Counted from the stretch's first letter, positions 1 to 8,826 are shown. The stretch is DNA of 22,250 bases from Phycisphaeraceae bacterium (GCA_029260695.1 JAJDCT010000067.1:1-22250); one strand, 5' to 3'. Numbers and translations are program-made. Notes: a model not told the origin generated them from the sequence alone.

Positions 1-2
1 CA

Positions 3-665
3 GGCATCTACATGGCCAAACACCACGAGAACCGAGATGAACAGCCCGGCCTGACGATGACCGACATCCGCGGGCACTACGCCGGGGTCAACGTGCCTTC
101 GCCACTACTCGGTGCCATCGAGCGCGGTCACCCCGAGGATCAATCTCAAGAAGCCCGGCAGGTGTTGATCGACTGGCTCAAGGGCGACCGGATCAGCGAA
201 GACTACGACAGCCTGGACCTGGGCGACCTGGCACCCGCCGAGATCATCGCATCCGATTGTTTGAGTTGTCACAGCCGACAGAGCACCGGCGAGGACGCGT
301 ACACGCAACTGCCGCTGGATTATTTCGACGATGTCCGAGACGTAGCGTTCTCGCGCGACATCCGGCCGGTCGGTGTCGAGGTGCTGGCGGCATCAACCCA
401 CACACACGCGATCAGCCTGGCGGTGTTAGCTCTGGCGGCCGGGGGGCTGCTATTGCTTACGGGTTGGCGGCGGGGGCTGACCAACACGCTTGTGCTGCTT
501 ATGGGCGCGGGTCTAGCGGTCGACATAGGCGGGTGGTGGGTTGCACGCATAAACGATGCGGTCGTCCCGCTGATCGTGGTTGGCGGATTTGTATTCGCTG
601 CTGCGGTCGCGATGTCACTGCTGCTGGTGATCGCCGACCTCTGGCGGCCGGGCCAACAAACCTGA
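3..665 (+). CDS. Membrane protein with a single CxxCH haem-binding motif, 5' end probably outside the window
   Basis: The frame is open to the left edge. An ATG lies at 12, but the codons before it are also coding-compatible and no ribosome binding site can be judged, so the true start is probably upstream. Counting from that ATG (217 residues), a soluble part of about 125 residues holds one CLSCH motif at residues 83-87, the c-type haem attachment signature. Three hydrophobic segments follow at about 131-152, 154-178 and 184-212, with histidines at 130 and 132 just before the first. The layout (soluble haem-motif segment, then C-terminal membrane helices) resembles planctomycete proteins of unknown function that I recall only in outline. 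A role in electron transfer is inferred from the motif alone. It is convergent with the next gene, 76 bases away; no terminator hairpin is evident between them. Confidence 0.7.
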   Translation, partial: GIYMAKHHENRDEQPGLTMTDIRGHYAGVNVPSPLLGAIERGHPEDQSQEARQVLIDWLKGDRISEDYDSLDLGDLAPAEIIASDCLSCHSRQSTGEDAYTQLPLDYFDDVRDVAFSRDIRPVGVEVLAASTHTHAISLAVLALAAGGLLLLTGWRRGLTNTLVLLMGAGLAVDIGGWWVARINDAVVPLIVVGGFVFAAAVAMSLLLVIADLWRPGQQT

Positions 666-741
666 CTAAAGCAACACCCCGCAAAGCACACATACTTAGA
701 ACGTGGGCGGTATCACCGAACACGCGCCGGCCGATCAAGTT

Positions 742-1707
742 TTACGCAAACTCAGTGCGCACCCGTTCGAGCAACGCCTTGGTCGCCGCGATGCCTTCCA
801 TCTCGCTGAGCCGGCTGCCCTCGTACTCGATCCCGACGTACCCGTGATACCCCGCGTCCATAACGATCTTCATCATCCTGGCGTAGTCGGTCTCTGTCTC
901 GTTGCCCGCGTCATCGAAGTCGTGTGTTTTCGCGGAGACGGCCTTGGCGTAGGGCATCAGCTCCTCGACGCCCTGATAACGGTCATACCACTCATCGCCC
1001 TGAATACGGAAGTTCCCGAAGTCCGGCAGTGTCCCGACACGCTCATGCTCAACAAGCTTCATCACGCCGGCGAGCCATGCGCCATTTGATGATAGCCCCC
1101 CGTGATTCTCGACCAGGACGTTCAGGCCATGTGTGTCGGCGAACTCGCAGAGTTGTCTCAGGCCATCGGCCGCAAACTTCTGTTGTTCTTCGTACCCACC
1201 CTCACTCGCCGCGTTGACACGGATCGAATGGCAGCCCAAAAGCTTCGCCGCCTCAACCCAACGGTAGTGGTTCTCAACCGCCTGCTTGCGCGCCGCGTCG
1301 TCGGGGTCACCCAGACGCCCTTCCCCGTCACACATGATCAACAAGCTCGTGACGCCAAGGTCGTCCGCCCGCTGCTTCATCTGCGCGAGGTAATCCGTGT
1401 CCTTGGCCTTGTCCTTAAAAAACTGGTTGACATATTCGATCGCGTCGATGTCGAACTTCGTTTTCGCTGTGGCGGCGAAGTCTAGGTTGTCCATCGCCCG
1501 GCCATAGAGCGCTTTATGCAATGACCACTGCGCAAGCGAGATCGAAAACAACCCCGCCGTGTCGGGGTCGGCATCCGAATCCGGCTGAGTGTCTGGCTGC
1601 GTGCCCGCCGCCTCATCAGCTCCGACGACATTCCCCGCAAACGACACCCCCGCTATGAGTGCCGCTGATGTCTGGACAAAACCACGACGGGTAACTCCAT
1701 GAGCCAT
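742..1707 (-). CDS. Tat-exported sugar phosphate isomerase/epimerase-like TIM-barrel protein
   Basis: 321 residues. The N-terminus has a twin-arginine signal (TRRGFVQ, arginines 7-8, then a hydrophobic stretch to about residue 30), so export in folded form is expected. An acidic Gln/Pro/Asp-rich linker covers about 37-50. From about 54 the protein follows the xylose isomerase-like (AP endonuclease 2) TIM-barrel family: ISLAQWSLH at the first strand and likely metal ligands Glu200 (VENHGG), Asp229 (LPDFGNF), His262 (KTHDFD) and Glu294 (GIEYEG). Members isomerise or epimerise sugars or sugar derivatives with a divalent metal; the substrate cannot be told. The start is fixed by AGGAGG eight bases before the ATG at 1707. 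It appears to be transcribed alone. Family call is firm, precise reaction unknown. Confidence 0.88.
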   Translation of the reverse strand: MAHGVTRRGFVQTSAALIAGVSFAGNVVGADEAAGTQPDTQPDSDADPDTAGLFSISLAQWSLHKALYGRAMDNLDFAATAKTKFDIDAIEYVNQFFKDKAKDTDYLAQMKQRADDLGVTSLLIMCDGEGRLGDPDDAARKQAVENHYRWVEAAKLLGCHSIRVNAASEGGYEEQQKFAADGLRQLCEFADTHGLNVLVENHGGLSSNGAWLAGVMKLVEHERVGTLPDFGNFRIQGDEWYDRYQGVEELMPYAKAVSAKTHDFDDAGNETETDYARMMKIVMDAGYHGYVGIEYEGSRLSEMEGIAATKALLERVRTEFA

Positions 1708-1761
1708 GACCTGAGCCTCCTGAATCCACGACCGGGTGAATGCCCGGCACGAGAAGGCGCC

Positions 1762-1791
1762 ATCTTACCAACCCCAAGTTACCCGTGTCAC
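1762..1791 (-). promoter_or_regulatory. Putative sigma70 promoter for the TIM-barrel gene
   Basis: On the minus strand GTGACA (1791-1786) and TAAGAT (1767-1762) are separated by 18 bases. Each differs from the consensus at one or two positions. It lies about 55 bases upstream of the start at 1707, diverging from the next promoter. Sequence match only. Confidence 0.4.
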
Positions 1792-1860
1792 AGCCACACA
1801 GGGGGGCAACGCCATGGATCTATAAGCCAACCACGCTAACCGCTCGCATGCGGCGGTGAT

Positions 1861-1869
1861 TGATATAAT
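1861..1869 (+). promoter_or_regulatory. Extended -10 promoter for the TPR gene
   Basis: TGATATAAT is a perfect extended -10 (TG-N-TATAAT). No good -35 is found 16-18 bases upstream, as is usual for extended -10 promoters. Transcription would start near 1876, giving a leader of about 30 bases before the ATG at 1908. Confidence 0.55.
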
Positions 1870-1907
1870 GCCCGGGGTAGGTTTCATATCGATCAGGGGT
1901 GACCTCG

Positions 1908-3953
1908 ATGCCACATCTAACAAGTCGGATCTTTGCACTGGTACTGCCACTTTGTTTCGGGCTCGCTGTATCCGCTCAGGAGCCGGGCTTGCCCGCCGGC
2001 ACCACGGACGCGATCACCAGCGCGGACTGGCCACGCGTTGCCGAGCTGCTTGAACCTGTGGCCGGCGCGGACGCCACCGAGCCGGTCAGCTATTGGTATG
2101 GGGTCGCGCTGTATGAATCGGGTGATCCTGCGAGCGCGACCGGGCATCTCAAGCACGCCTTGGAGTTGAACTCAGAGTCCACGCCCGCGGCGCAGTACCT
2201 GGCGTTGAGTGCATCCGCGGCCGGGGATATCCAAACCACACACGCTTTGGCAGACCGCTTCCCCACCGACGCCACGATCGCTTTCGTGGCCGGGAAGACC
2301 TCGATGCAGCGGTACTACCAGCTCAAATCCGGGAGCGACGACCCCATCATCGAGATGATTCGGCTCCGTATCGCTGCGCGTGGCATGTTTGAGCGATCGG
2401 TCATGATCGATGGCGAATCGGCGCAGACCAGACGATGGCTGGCTTTCACGCTCAAGGAGAGCCGGGAATGGGAGCAGGCGCTTGAACAGGTCAGCTACGC
2501 GATCGCTCTGGAGCCAATGGGTTGGGAGGTGTACGCCCTGGCAGGTGAATGTTACGACAACCTGGGCATGTACGAGCAGGCCGCCGAGGCTTACGGACAC
2601 GCCGCACCCCAGGCCTCGCCGGGCTACCAGGCCGACCTGTGGTACGCCCATGGCGAAGCCTTGAGACAATCCGGCGCTTTCCGTGACGCGATCGATTCTT
2701 ACAAGCGAACCTTGGAACTGGACAACCAACGGTATGACGTGCGGTACCGCCTGGGCGATGCCGCGCTGATCGCCGGCGACCTGCCGTTAGCGGCGTGGGC
2801 GTTCAATGAGGCGCGTACGGTCGACGGGAACATTGATTCCCTGGCAGGCGCCGGGCGGGTGCAGTTCGAGTTGGGTCAATTTGAAGACGCCGAGAGGTTG
2901 CTGCGCGAAGCGATCCAAGAGGCCGAAACCAAGGGGCGGCGCGCCCCGGGCAAGTGGTATCACTGGCTGGGCCGGGCGCAGTGGGAACTCGGCAACCAAA
3001 AAGAAGCGGTCGGCAACCTCTTCAGCGGGATGGGCTGGGGCGATGACCAGAGCCTCATCTACGCACACTGGGCGTTCAAGGCCTGCATGGAGACGGACAA
3101 CCCCTTTGGCGCGATCCTCATCTGCGAACGGGTCGCCGAGCACGGCTACCCGGACGTGGCGCTAAACGGCCTGAAGACGGTGATGCAGACCTGGCCTATG
3201 CCGAGGATGAAAGACATCCAGGCCGGACGCCGACCGCATACCGCGAAAGCCACCACGGCGATGGGCACGATCGCCTACCGTGCCAAGCGATTCCGCACCG
3301 CGGTGGGGTTGTTCTCAAGCATCCATCAGCACCGTGGCAGGCTGGCTCAGCCCGTCGCCGGATGGGCCTTGTTGGCGGTCGGCAACCCCGCCGCCGCGGA
3401 GGTGACGTTCCGCGATGTATACCAATACGCCTCGGAGAAGCGGCGGGACTGGGGCCTGATCGGCGCAGCGTGCGCCCTGCTTTACCAAGGCAAGCATGAG
3501 CGCGCCCTCAAAGCGCTGGCCCCGATCGAGCACGAAAAACTGATCCACGCACGAGACACCAGCCTGCTATGGGCCCGCAACGCCGCGGGGGACCCAACCG
3601 CCCGCGAACTGGCCGACCCGTTTACCCTCCTCGGGGTCATCGGCTGGGAGATCGAAGACCGCGACGGGGAATACGCCCTTGACATACGCGCCGTCCTGCC
3701 AGGCTCGGCCCTGGATACACAGGACCAATTCCCGATCCGGCCTTTGGACCGGCTCGTCTCGGTCAATTACAAAAGCATCCGCTACATATCCGACATCCAG
3801 GACATCCGTGAGTCCGCCGTACAGGTCAGGCCGATCGAAGTGAAGATCGCACGCGGCCCGCATATCATCACCATCGAACTGGACCTCTCGAAAACTTTTG
3901 CCAAGCTGCCCGAGGCTGCGCCCAAGGCCGAGACAACCGGGGAGGACAACTGA
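1908..3953 (+). CDS. Exported TPR-repeat protein with C-terminal PDZ-like domain
   Basis: 681 residues from ATG 1908; a GTG at 1899 is in frame but leaves no room for a ribosome binding site, whereas GGGGTGA sits five bases before 1908. A signal peptide covers about residues 1-22, ending in VSAQ. The main body (about 30-520) is made of helical TPR-like repeats with spaced Ala/Gly/Tyr positions, for example around DLWYAHGEALRQSGAFRDAI and ALNLDN-like turns. The last 110 residues (about 571-660) read as a PDZ-like fold: LLGVIGW, then AVLPGSALD, IRPLDRLVSVN, a segment matching the domain's peptide-groove strands, and an IARG tail. TPR plus PDZ suggests a periplasmic scaffold that holds partner proteins. 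The stop overlaps the next start (TGATG), so the two genes are translationally coupled. No named family recognised; the partner may be the coiled-coil protein downstream. Confidence 0.85.
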   Translation: MPHLTSRIFALVLPLCFGLAVSAQEPGLPAGTTDAITSADWPRVAELLEPVAGADATEPVSYWYGVALYESGDPASATGHLKHALELNSESTPAAQYLALSASAAGDIQTTHALADRFPTDATIAFVAGKTSMQRYYQLKSGSDDPIIEMIRLRIAARGMFERSVMIDGESAQTRRWLAFTLKESREWEQALEQVSYAIALEPMGWEVYALAGECYDNLGMYEQAAEAYGHAAPQASPGYQADLWYAHGEALRQSGAFRDAIDSYKRTLELDNQRYDVRYRLGDAALIAGDLPLAAWAFNEARTVDGNIDSLAGAGRVQFELGQFEDAERLLREAIQEAETKGRRAPGKWYHWLGRAQWELGNQKEAVGNLFSGMGWGDDQSLIYAHWAFKACMETDNPFGAILICERVAEHGYPDVALNGLKTVMQTWPMPRMKDIQAGRRPHTAKATTAMGTIAYRAKRFRTAVGLFSSIHQHRGRLAQPVAGWALLAVGNPAAAEVTFRDVYQYASEKRRDWGLIGAACALLYQGKHERALKALAPIEHEKLIHARDTSLLWARNAAGDPTARELADPFTLLGVIGWEIEDRDGEYALDIRAVLPGSALDTQDQFPIRPLDRLVSVNYKSIRYISDIQDIRESAVQVRPIEVKIARGPHIITIELDLSKTFAKLPEAAPKAETTGEDN

Positions 3954-5659
3954 TGCCAGCACCTCAGCGACAAACCCGCACGTTGACCTGTCTGCTTGCC
4001 GCAGCTGCGCTGCTCGCATCGACGGTGGTTTTTGCGGACAACCACAACGGCCCGCCGCCGCCTGAGCCGGAACCCCCACGCGGACCAGGGGGTTTCCTAG
4101 ACACACTTAGCGGTGCGTTTAACGACAAGAAAAGCCCCGAGAAACACAGCGCTGAGCTGAGAGATAAGCAGAAGGACAACTCGGCGCCTCCCGGTGTCAA
4201 CGCCCCGACGATCCCGGCTGAGAATCCTGACCTAAAGGCTCAGCGGGAAAAGGTCGCACGACTCAGCGGCAAGAAATACACCGACGTCACCGCCAACCCC
4301 TCGCCTAGCGCTGCCCGGCGGGAGTTGGACCGTCTGCGGGCACGGGCCGACGAGATGCGCCGCCAGACCGACCGCGCCGACCAGGCCGAAACCACAAAGA
4401 ACGCCGCGCTCTGGGGGGCATTCAACAACCGCTGGTCACCGGTTGCCGACGGGATCAATAGCGGTGAATCACGGGAAGCCATGCGTGACAAGATACGTGC
4501 GGTTCTCGAGAACGGCGGTTCGCCAGTGACACGCAAGTCGTCCGAGCCCGGGAACAGCATCCCGCTGGGTGAGGAGGCGTTGGACGCGGCGCTGACCGAA
4601 GCCGGGCTGGGGCACATGACCTCCGCCGCCAAAGCTAGCGCCGGCGGGCCATCACCGGAGAAACAACTGTCAGACAACGTCGCCGCCCTGGCAGAAGCGA
4701 TCAAGTCAGGCAAGCGTCCAGAGGGCATCAAAAGGAGCGACTGGGCCAGCCTCTCCGACCTGTTCGAGCGCGACCTGGAAGAGATGAACGCATCGGATGC
4801 CGTCAGCGCTCAGCGCCGACGGAAGCTGCGCGCCCGGCAGTTGGCACCGATCGAAAGCGCGATCAAGAACGCCGAGGATTACGTCGATCGGGTCGACGGA
4901 TTCGCCGACACACTGACCCCCGAGCAGAAGCGGTTTTTTGCCAAGGCGATGGCTTGGCGTGTGCATCAGGCCCGGCTCGCGGAGGCGCGGCGGAGGCTCA
5001 GGGACGCCGAGGCGCTCGATCGTGAACGCCGCGGTGAAACCAGTGGCCGGACCGACGCCACGTTCACCGGGGCGGTGGGCGGCGCATTCAATAAAGCCAC
5101 TAGCGTGTTACAGAAAGTCGCACGCCAGATGGACACCGACGGCCACGGCGCACCACCACCCTCCGATCAGTTGGCGGATAACGATACGATCATCCCCGAG
5201 TGGTTCGGCGAGCGCAACTACCGCAAACGCGTCGAGGCGATGCTCCGATCTTACCAATCAGAACTGGACCAACTCGAAGGCATCATCGCCAAGGCCCGGG
5301 AGCAGGCCGAGCGGCGCGACGCCCAGCGGCTGCGCTTCCGCCTGTTTCAACTCGAATCCCACGACCGCCTGCGTGCCCGATACACCAACGATCCCGAGGC
5401 CGCCAAACGCCGTGTCGAGGCGCTGAAGAAGTACGCCAAAGAACTCAAAACGTCGCGTGAAGCCCGGATCGCCGAGGTGGCTGAGCCGCACCAGGATCGA
5501 ATCAAAGTCCTCCGTGTAAGAGTCGACGCGCTGAAAGAACGTCTAGATAACATGACCGGGGAAGAGCCGCCCGCCCCCGAAATCCCGCCCAACCAACTAC
5601 CCCCGACAGACGACTCCCCCGACAGCCCACCCAAGCCGGACAATCAGCAGACCGAATGA
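3953..5659 (+). CDS. Exported coiled-coil protein of unknown function with three GAFN motifs
   Basis: 568 residues. Signal peptide to about residue 28 (ending VVFADN), then a Pro/Gly-rich segment (33-47). Most of the rest is charged and Arg/Glu/Ala-rich with predicted long helices and coiled coils at about 118-148, 268-365 and 420-535, followed by a Pro/Asp-rich disordered tail (538-568). A short motif GAFN recurs at 54-57, 155-158 and 377-380, each time just before a Lys/Asn/Arg-rich or Trp-Ser context and next to a helical block, so the protein may be built from three diverged units. Its ATG overlaps the TPR gene's stop, with GGGGAGGAC upstream as ribosome binding site. I do not recognise the family. 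An envelope or peptidoglycan-spacing role is possible but has no direct support. Confidence 0.8.
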   Translation: MPAPQRQTRTLTCLLAAAALLASTVVFADNHNGPPPPEPEPPRGPGGFLDTLSGAFNDKKSPEKHSAELRDKQKDNSAPPGVNAPTIPAENPDLKAQREKVARLSGKKYTDVTANPSPSAARRELDRLRARADEMRRQTDRADQAETTKNAALWGAFNNRWSPVADGINSGESREAMRDKIRAVLENGGSPVTRKSSEPGNSIPLGEEALDAALTEAGLGHMTSAAKASAGGPSPEKQLSDNVAALAEAIKSGKRPEGIKRSDWASLSDLFERDLEEMNASDAVSAQRRRKLRARQLAPIESAIKNAEDYVDRVDGFADTLTPEQKRFFAKAMAWRVHQARLAEARRRLRDAEALDRERRGETSGRTDATFTGAVGGAFNKATSVLQKVARQMDTDGHGAPPPSDQLADNDTIIPEWFGERNYRKRVEAMLRSYQSELDQLEGIIAKAREQAERRDAQRLRFRLFQLESHDRLRARYTNDPEAAKRRVEALKKYAKELKTSREARIAEVAEPHQDRIKVLRVRVDALKERLDNMTGEEPPAPEIPPNQLPPTDDSPDSPPKPDNQQTE

Positions 5660-5740
5660 TGGGAACCGGGGCCCAACCTCAAGCGTCTATACATGTATCT
5701 AATTAAACTTTCTCAAACTCACCCCCTCGGAGGCAGCACC

Positions 5741-7072
5741 ATGCACGATATCCCTCGACACAATCGAGTCCCGGCGCCCCGCCACATCATGGTGCTGATG
5801 GTGCTCCTAACCGCGATATTCAATCTCTCGGCCCGGGCATCCGACGCGCCCAACGAAGGGGGATGGGTCCAGTCCATGGGGGTCAAGGCCCCGATCTCGG
5901 TCCGTCTGGTAGTCGCGGAAAACGAGCCGTTGATCCCCGGCCTACAGGCGAAGTCCGTAAAAGTTATCGTCCGCAACGACACCGAAGACCAAGTCATAGC
6001 GATCCGTGGTGCCCGCTGGTGGGAAGGCGGGATCGCCTCCATGAACTGGCACGGCCCGATGCAGGGCGCGACCTCGGAATGGCAGGGAGCCCAGAACGAG
6101 CCCGATGGATCGGGGATCATCATCGACATTGAAGGCATGATCAATAAAGAGCAGGCCCAAACACAACCCAGCCAGCAAGGCATCTCGTATAACCGCACCG
6201 CCGCGTCGATGACCAGCCTCGCGTTCGAGAGCGGCGTCTTGTTGCCAGGCGAGCAGATCGCCATCCCCCTGGCATTCACCCCTCAAAGATACCCCAACAA
6301 CACCGTGCAGATCGGGTACATCACCGTGGGCGATGCCGACACCGACTGGCGTAGCGAGGTCCTGCTTCCCGGTGAAGCGCCCCGTTACGATGGGGATATC
6401 CTGGTGCCACCCGACGACAAAATGATCGAATCCCGACAAGGCCGATCCTCGATAGGCCTGCTGCGATCCACGATGACCCTCGGCGAAGACGGGGCCATAC
6501 AAAGTAGCGCGAACTTCGAAGTCCCGATTTCCATGGCCAAGGAATATGACTTGGATCTCACCGGCGGGCTTACACGGGAAGAGGCGGCCGGCCGCGTGGG
6601 CGCGACGATCGAAGAGATGAACCACATGGGCTATTACCTGCCGACTATGAAGACCTGGTTCTTCATAGGCGCAGACGAGAACACGCGGACGCTTCGGTGG
6701 GAGGATGACAAGTGGGTCTTCGACTTCGCGCTACACATGCCTCCATTCGCGCCGGAACTATTCGGCCGTGGCCAAGAGAAGACCTCCCTGCTGCTGAACC
6801 CCGACGTGTTCGGCCACATGGTTGACGTGAATACACCAAGCGAGGACCGCTACTACGACCCCGGCCTGACAGAACTCGATGCGGACCAACTCTGGGCCGT
6901 CCTCAAATACGGTGGCGCAAAGAAGGCTGTAGAACTGGACGCCGTGGTCATCAGCCCCAACGGCATCGCCAAACAGTGGGTCCTGACGCTCGCGGTCCGC
7001 GTCGATGCGTCCGGACGATGGGAACACCCAACGCCCAACGCCACCCAGCCCACCACCGCACCCGCCGAGTAA
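5741..7072 (+). CDS. Exported protein of unknown function, beta-rich
   Basis: 443 residues from ATG 5741, chosen because GGAGG lies seven bases before it; an ATG at 5693 in the same frame has no such site. A basic N-terminus and hydrophobic segment (about residues 13-33, ending SARASDA) form a signal peptide. The mature part has alternating hydrophobic strands, for example VKVIVRNDTEDQVIAIRG, as in immunoglobulin-like or other beta-sandwich domains, then a mixed second half and a Pro/Thr-rich end. No catalytic motif or named family is recognised. It lies 81 bases after the coiled-coil gene on the same strand. That gap has an AT-rich stretch around 5685-5715 with the palindrome ATACATGTAT but no convincing promoter, so co-transcription with the two genes upstream is possible. 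Confidence 0.75.
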   Translation: MHDIPRHNRVPAPRHIMVLMVLLTAIFNLSARASDAPNEGGWVQSMGVKAPISVRLVVAENEPLIPGLQAKSVKVIVRNDTEDQVIAIRGARWWEGGIASMNWHGPMQGATSEWQGAQNEPDGSGIIIDIEGMINKEQAQTQPSQQGISYNRTAASMTSLAFESGVLLPGEQIAIPLAFTPQRYPNNTVQIGYITVGDADTDWRSEVLLPGEAPRYDGDILVPPDDKMIESRQGRSSIGLLRSTMTLGEDGAIQSSANFEVPISMAKEYDLDLTGGLTREEAAGRVGATIEEMNHMGYYLPTMKTWFFIGADENTRTLRWEDDKWVFDFALHMPPFAPELFGRGQEKTSLLLNPDVFGHMVDVNTPSEDRYYDPGLTELDADQLWAVLKYGGAKKAVELDAVVISPNGIAKQWVLTLAVRVDASGRWEHPTPNATQPTTAPAE

Positions 7073-7097
7073 ACCCTCAACGCACCCATCCACCATT

Positions 7098-7127
7098 TTG
7101 CGGGCAACCACAACCCAATGCTACAAT
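7098..7127 (+). promoter_or_regulatory. Putative promoter of the tRNA-Gly gene
   Basis: TTGCGG (7098-7103) and TACAAT (7122-7127) are 18 bases apart. The -10 matches the consensus at five of six positions and the -35 at three. Transcription would begin near 7134, a few bases before the mature tRNA end at 7141. Confidence 0.45.
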
Positions 7128-7140
7128 GCCCCCATACCCC

Positions 7141-7213
7141 GCGGGTGTAACTCAATTGGTAGAGTGTCAGCCTTCCAAGCTGAATGTTGAGGGTTCGAGT
7201 CCCTTCACCCGCT
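7141..7213 (+). tRNA. tRNA-Gly (anticodon TCC)
   Basis: The whole cloverleaf can be drawn. Acceptor GCGGGTG pairs with CACCCGC (7206-7212); D stem ACTC/GAGT; anticodon stem TCAGC/GCTGA with loop CTTCCAA, so anticodon TCC; five-base variable loop; T stem GAGGG/CCCTT around loop TTCGAGT. The discriminator base is T, as expected for bacterial tRNA-Gly. CCA is not encoded. It reads codons GGA and GGG. Confidence 0.97.
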
Positions 7214-7222
7214 TTCCCCCTA

Positions 7223-7244
7223 ACGGCCCGCAAGGGCCGTTTTT
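7223..7244 (+). terminator. Intrinsic terminator after tRNA-Gly
   Basis: ACGGCCC, loop GCAA, GGGCCGT, then TTTT: a perfect seven-base-pair stem closed by a GNRA tetraloop and followed by a T run. It starts 10 bases after the tRNA. Confidence 0.85.
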
Positions 7245-7512
7245 CGTAGAGTGTTTGTCACTCCCGTCCGCTCCAGCCTCACATCGGGTACACGATCAAT
7301 GAACCCAACCGCTCACGTTCACAACACACGCAGCCGCATAACGCTGTAAGACCCGGAGGATAAGGCCGGATCCTTGTGCACTTACCTTCCGCACATTCAT
7401 CGGATACACAGGAAACGTGTATGGCATAGCCAGGGGTGAAACCCGAAAGCCCCTCGCAGGGCCCTACAAAGTAATCGTGCCTGCGACTTACACATCGCGT
7501 AGTGACGATGCT
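7245..7512. other. Intergenic region between tRNA terminator and kinase operon end
   Basis: 268 bases with no convincing gene on either strand. It holds a perfect inverted repeat ATACAC-N7-GTGTAT (7404-7422) and the terminator-like hairpin noted separately. No known riboswitch or small RNA pattern was recognised. Confidence 0.5.
7449..7462 (-). terminator. Weak terminator-like hairpin after the kinase operon
   Basis: On the minus strand GCCCT-GCGA-GGGGC forms a five-pair stem with a GNRA loop, followed by TTTCGGGT. The T run is short, so termination here is uncertain. It lies about 50 bases after the kinase stop codon. Confidence 0.3.
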
Positions 7513-8826
7513 CTAGCCCTGCGGGCTGCGGCTCCTTGGCAGGAAGACTGTCGCGATGGCGCCTTGCCTTGGCTGGTTAGTGAACTCTATCCGACCGCCC
7601 TGGTTGCGGATGAGGTTGTAGCAAATGGCAAGCCCCAAACCCGTCCCCTTGCCGACCGGCTTGGTGGTGAAGAAGGGTTCGAAGACCCGGCCAAGGTGTT
7701 TGGGATCGACGCCCGGACCGTTGTCACCGATCCAGATTTGGCACTCCCGCCCGTCGCTGGCAGTGCCAATGGTCAACTGAGGGTCGGGCACGTTGTCCAG
7801 CGCATCCAATGCGTTAAACAGCAGATTTGTGAGCACCTGTTGCAGCGCGTGGGACTGGACCTCAATCACAGGGTCTTCTGCCGCTAGCTCTTTGTGAATG
7901 GTCACCGCGCGTTGACGGTGATCGAACCGGACCATCTGCAGGGCGGACTCGACCACGCTGTTAATCGGCATGTGGTCCCAGTGGTATTCGGTGGGGTGGG
8001 CGAAGTCGGTCAGCTGCCGGACGATCTGCTTGATCCGCTGGACCTGCTGGCGTAGTGCGTCGAGGTTTTCGGGCTTGATATGCCTTTCGTTGCGCTGCAT
8101 CAGTTGCAACACGCCGTCCATACTGGCAAGCGGATTGGAGACCTCGTGGGCGACACCGGCAGCCATCTGGCCCAGCCCGACCATTTTTTCCTGCTGGACC
8201 ATGGCCTGCTGTTGGTGGCGTAGCGTGCGCAGCAGTTCACGGTTACGGCGGTTCTGAGCCATCAACCTGGACCTGTGCCGGCGGAGAGCGGAGGTGATGT
8301 GGTTGGTCAGATAAACCGTCACCGCCAGCGTAACGATCCATCCGATCAGCGCCAGCCGGTGTTCCGAACTCTGTGGCCAGTGACCGGTCAATTCCAGACT
8401 AAGCGCGAGCATCAGCGCCGCCGCCGCCGCGCCGCCGTAGGCCTGCACGGGCTTAAGCAGCATGCTGGTGAAGACCATGTGGAAGACGAAGAAACCCAGC
8501 AGCGGGCTGTGTCCGCCTCCGGTCCACGCGCACAGCACCGCGAGGCACGCCAGATCGGGCAGGATGTGCAGCCAGACAAACATACTGCTTGGCTCAGGGC
8601 GTGGACGCATCGTCGGCCGGACACTCAGCCAGAGCGCTAAGTTGTAGAGAAGGATCACAAAACCAATGCCCGTGATCGTGTAAGCCATGCCGTGCCAGTG
8701 CAACCAACCGGCATCGAGCAAGGACCCACCCACAACCGCCGCCCCGGCGACCCAGCGCAGCCCAACCATCCACCTCAGTTGGTTGATCAAGAGCCTGTTG
8801 GGGTGTATCGGGTTTGTTTCGGCCAT
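7513..8826 (-). CDS. RegB-like membrane sensor histidine kinase
   Basis: 437 residues from ATG 8826; a TTG at 8832 is in frame but GGCGGA is nine bases before the ATG and only three before the TTG. About six membrane helices fill residues 22-175. The membrane part has LRWMVGLRW near the start and WTGGGHSPL at 101-109, at the same place as the TGG-x-x-NPF quinone-site motif of RegB/PrrB redox sensors. A coiled linker (180-215) leads to the kinase core: H-box with His227 (VAHEVSNPL), N-box Asn334/Asn338 (NLLFNALDAL), G1 DNGPG 368-372, F box FFTTKP 385-390, G2 GKGTGLGL 392-399. All catalytic motifs are intact. It should autophosphorylate and pass the phosphate to a response regulator; the NtrC-type gene at 14231 is the only one in the window. 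Last gene of a three-gene operon, 21 bases after the HAMP gene. Confidence 0.9.
   Translation of the reverse strand: MAETNPIHPNRLLINQLRWMVGLRWVAGAAVVGGSLLDAGWLHWHGMAYTITGIGFVILLYNLALWLSVRPTMRPRPEPSSMFVWLHILPDLACLAVLCAWTGGGHSPLLGFFVFHMVFTSMLLKPVQAYGGAAAAALMLALSLELTGHWPQSSEHRLALIGWIVTLAVTVYLTNHITSALRRHRSRLMAQNRRNRELLRTLRHQQQAMVQQEKMVGLGQMAAGVAHEVSNPLASMDGVLQLMQRNERHIKPENLDALRQQVQRIKQIVRQLTDFAHPTEYHWDHMPINSVVESALQMVRFDHRQRAVTIHKELAAEDPVIEVQSHALQQVLTNLLFNALDALDNVPDPQLTIGTASDGRECQIWIGDNGPGVDPKHLGRVFEPFFTTKPVGKGTGLGLAICYNLIRNQGGRIEFTNQPRQGAIATVFLPRSRSPQG

Noticed and set aside
7431..7462. Possible riboswitch in the gap after tRNA-Gly
   Set aside because: The small stems GGGT-GAA-ACCC and GCCCC/GGGC do not match a known riboswitch core, and no gene follows on the plus strand.
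7417..7887. Plus-strand open frame of 156 codons over the kinase 3' end
   Set aside because: Most of it is antisense to the kinase ATPase domain, and the translation has no recognisable features.
8410..8436. GCC-triplet run, possible microsatellite
   Set aside because: It encodes an alanine-rich stretch of a membrane helix in the kinase and fits normal codon use.
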